Source: Ochotona curzoniae
Taxonomy: Eukaryota; Chordata; Mammalia; Lagomorpha; Ochotonidae
Direction of reading: 5' to 3'
Assembly (NCBI RefSeq): GCF_017591425.1
Contig: NW_024464918.1
Span: 9,422,001 to 9,486,000, forward strand
DNA length: 64,000 nt
The notes beneath the pieces were generated by a model, which searched no databases, was not told the origin of the DNA, and saw nothing but the letters and a program-made list of their open reading frames with translations. The first letter of the stretch is position 1. Every line of letters starts with the position of its first letter. Position numbers and translations under genes: made by a program. This document shows, piece by piece, positions 61,686 to 64,000 of this stretch.

Positions 61686-62020
61686 GGGGCTAGAACGGTA
61701 GCCTAGTAGCTAAACTCCTTGCCATGCAGTGCCAGAATCTCATATAGGCGCTGATTCATATCCCAGTTGCTCTGCTTCCAATCCAACTCCCTGCTTGTAG
61801 CCTGGAAAGCACTAGAGGACAGCCCAAGCCCTTGGGACCCTGCACCCACAGGGGAAACCTGGAAGAAGCTTCTAGTCTTGGCTTCAGATAGGCTCAGTTC
61901 CACACACTATGGCCACTACAGGAGTGAACCAGTGGATGGAAGAAGATCTTTCACTCTGTATCTCCTTCTCTCTGCATGTCTTCCTTTCTAAAAACAATAA
62001 ATGAATCTTAAAAAAGAAAA
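61686..62020 (+). mobile_element. CSINE, complete
   Basis: The head 'ggggctagaacggtagccta' is followed by 'gtagctaaactccttgccat', 'ccaactccctgcttgtagcc', 'cttgggaccctgcacccaca' and 'gtggatggaagaagatcttt', with a tail 'aacaataaatgaatctta'. The flanks 'caactttcct' and 'atacttttct' may be a decayed duplication. Confidence 0.94.
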
Positions 62021-62049
62021 TACTTTTCTAATTATAATTAACAAAGGTG

Positions 62050-62935
62050 TTCATCTTTCCACTATTAAATCTCACAAAATGGGATCATATTTTTGGAATT
62101 TGATTCTTTTATTCAGTATAATAATTTATGATCAACCCATATTGCTGTAATTTACTGCTGAGTACTATCCACTGTATGAATATTATATTGCACTTTTCTA
62201 ATCCATTCTATTCTTGGCAGTCATTTCCTTTACTAGAATTTTGCAATATTACAAACAAATTTGCATTGACTGAACAACATATAAGAATTGTTGACAATTC
62301 TATTTAGTTTGGCTAAATGTGTATAAGTAAAAACTCTTGGGTCACAGTAGAGAGATGGTTACATAAGAAACCCAAAAACTGTGTTCTGAACCATTTTTTT
62401 CCCTTGTTACACACATACTAGTACAAGAGCTGTAGCAGTTTCACATATAGAGTTCTATTTGACATTATAAGTCATTGTAAATAGATCCACTGTACTGTTT
62501 ATATATAGTGGTGCTTTCTTATATATTTTATTTGTATATTACTGTAAAAAAAGGTTGTACTGAACTATATCCTTTATGCAGTTCCTCTTGTTTGAATGTT
62601 AACTTGAAATTTTTTCCAATTGTATTGGCTTTCCATTATTATTTGATACGGGCACAATATTTACTTAAAATGAACATAACATTTTGCCGTATGTTATCAA
62701 TATTTTTAGCACCTTAGTTTATCTTCCCACTATTTTCTCGATGTTTTTATGAGAAAATTATCAAAATATTGGAAAAAATATATTTAAATTATTTTACTCA
62801 TTAAAAATTTTGTGTTTCATGAAAAAACTTTGGCCAAATCCAAGGCTGGTGATTTCCTGTATTTTCTTCCAGAAACATTTAAGTTTGCATATAAAACAAA
62901 TTGATTAATTCTTGTTTATAAAAGGAATTAGTACT
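62050..62935 (-). mobile_element. Decayed L1 ORF2, antisense
   Basis: The plus strand follows the reverse complement of late L1 ORF2: 'ctgctgagtactatccactg', 'tttgcaatattacaaacaaa' and 'ctcttgggtcacagtagaga' in the first part. After a poorly matching middle, 'gccaaatccaaggctggtga' and 'tcctgtattttcttccagaa' follow. No open frame survives. Confidence 0.6.
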
Positions 62936-63898
62936 TAAAGTGCTTCTTTTCACTTATTGACACAATAATCTTTTCCCTACTAAATGTATGCTTTTTCTTA
63001 GTCAAAATACATTGATCATTTAATTAAACCTTGATTTCTGGAATTTGTACTCTGTCTCATTGTAGGAGCAAGAGAGAAACCATTTTTTTCTCTGTAGGAG
63101 GTTCTGTACTCAATCAATTCTGGCATATAGTCAGTGAGACAGAGAGACGATAGACATCAAAGGAAACACAGACAAGCTACAACATGGCAGACAGACCTAT
63201 ACTGGCTATACTGGTGAAAATCAAGAGATAGATGGGGCCACTGTGTAAATGGACTGTACTGAACAATGTCCTGGAAAGGATAGCTTAAAATCACAGGCCT
63301 GTATCTCTAGCAGAGGATTCTGGCAGTTTCAGATTTTCTCATGGTTCCTTAAGATCAGCTTGGAAGTAGCAGCAAAAGTGCTTCTTTCTAAGAATGGAGG
63401 ACTGCAGTACTACCATTGTGGGTTTACCATTAGATGGGGATATACATAGCACAAGGAAACAGAATGGACAGATTATGGTCACCAATAGCCCAGAGCCTCT
63501 GGCCTGCAGTTACCATAGCAATAGGAAATACTCCTAGAGCTGAGACTCAAACGGGACTGACAAGGAAAGAGAGGGCTTCCATGATGGCTGAATTCACTAA
63601 AGAGTATACGTGTCCCCTTTGGAATTATTTGAGTCTTGCAACAGAGATTAAGAAACAGAAAAACTAAGGTATTTTATTTTTCTTTTTATCAAATTTCTAA
63701 TTTGAGAAATCCCTATTGACTATAACTCAAAGTTAATTGCAAAGCCTAACAAGGTTCATATAAAAAGTGGTAAAACAACATATAAGGAAAAAATTCAATA
63801 GGAAATCAAAATGTTTTCCAAAAGTCTTTTTTTCATACACTTACATATCCTGGGGACAATATTTTATCTTCCTTGACCTTTGATTTCTCTTAAACCTC
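62936..63898. other. Unassigned stretch
   Basis: 63060-63670 is less AT-rich than its surroundings and contains adjoining plus frames (63249-63449, 63434-63667). I recognise neither protein nor repeat; it may be a decayed LTR or other old element. Confidence 0.35.
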
Positions 63899-64000
63899 AG
63901 AAATATTCACTGAACACCTGCAGTGGGGCAAGTATTTTGATATGTCATTCACACATGTGATATTATTTAATTTTTAAAGCAACTGAGAAATAGGTATTAT
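63899..64000 (+). mobile_element. MIR element, cut by the window end
   Basis: 'gaaatattcactgaacacct' followed by 'catgtgatattatttaattt' and 'gagaaataggtattat' matches MIR 'tttattgagcacctactatg', 'ctcatttaatcctcac' and 'tgaggtaggtattatta'. It presumably continues beyond the window. Confidence 0.82.

Noticed and set aside
1..64000. CRISPR arrays, operons, phage or bacterial defence systems
   Set aside because: The repeat content (SINE, L1, MIR, CA microsatellites) and gene density are mammalian. No regularly spaced repeat array or clustered coding frames exist.

Overview
This window looks like mammalian nuclear DNA from a gene desert or a very large intron. It is AT-rich and poor in CpG. It has (CA)n microsatellites, LINE-1 (L1) pieces of several ages, MIR remnants, LTR fragments and many copies of a tRNA-derived SINE. 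The SINE is the lagomorph C-repeat (CSINE): a head ending in 'tagcctagtggctaaag', a body with 'cccatatggg' and 'gccaggagcc', then 'gaagatctt' and a short A-rich tail. Its head resembles the pika (Ochotona) form more than the rabbit form as I remember them. I therefore infer a lagomorph, probably a pika; that is memory of the family, not a search.

No complete protein-coding gene is visible. Open frames are short, and most lie in SINE or L1 sequence. The longest (222 codons, minus strand, 984-1652) lies antisense to an L1 3' end. Two things may relate to genes. One is an exon-like block at 51035-51184, with an AG acceptor before a 47-codon frame ending in TAA and a GT donor consensus 40 bases further on. 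The other is a short stretch at 27499-27549 resembling the 5' part of U4 snRNA. Neither is secure.

Layout. 0.75-5.7 kb: an L1 3' end, an antisense L1 3' end with target-site duplications (TSDs), and four CSINEs. 5.7-11 kb: mostly unique DNA with one decayed repeat and a possible regulatory block. 11-16 kb: CSINEs and a probable solo LTR. 16-20 kb: antisense L1 end, MaLR-like LTR, an internally deleted L1 and an unassigned block. 20-36 kb: CSINEs, MIRs, L1 ends and long unique stretches. 36.6-39 kb: a long, badly decayed antisense L1 ORF2 split by a CSINE. 39-43 kb: mostly unique, with a 95-base L1 tail bounded by perfect TSDs. 43.2-45.2 kb: the best-preserved L1 coding piece, then an antisense L1 end. 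45-54 kb: the quietest stretch, holding the exon-like block. 54-58 kb: CSINEs and a nest of L1 and CSINE inside an older L1. 58-64 kb: unique DNA, two CSINEs, a decayed antisense L1 and a MIR cut by the window edge.

There is no operon-like or pathway organisation, and I found no sign of a new multi-gene system. The interest lies in insertion history, a few unexplained direct and inverted repeats, and the two weak gene-related candidates.
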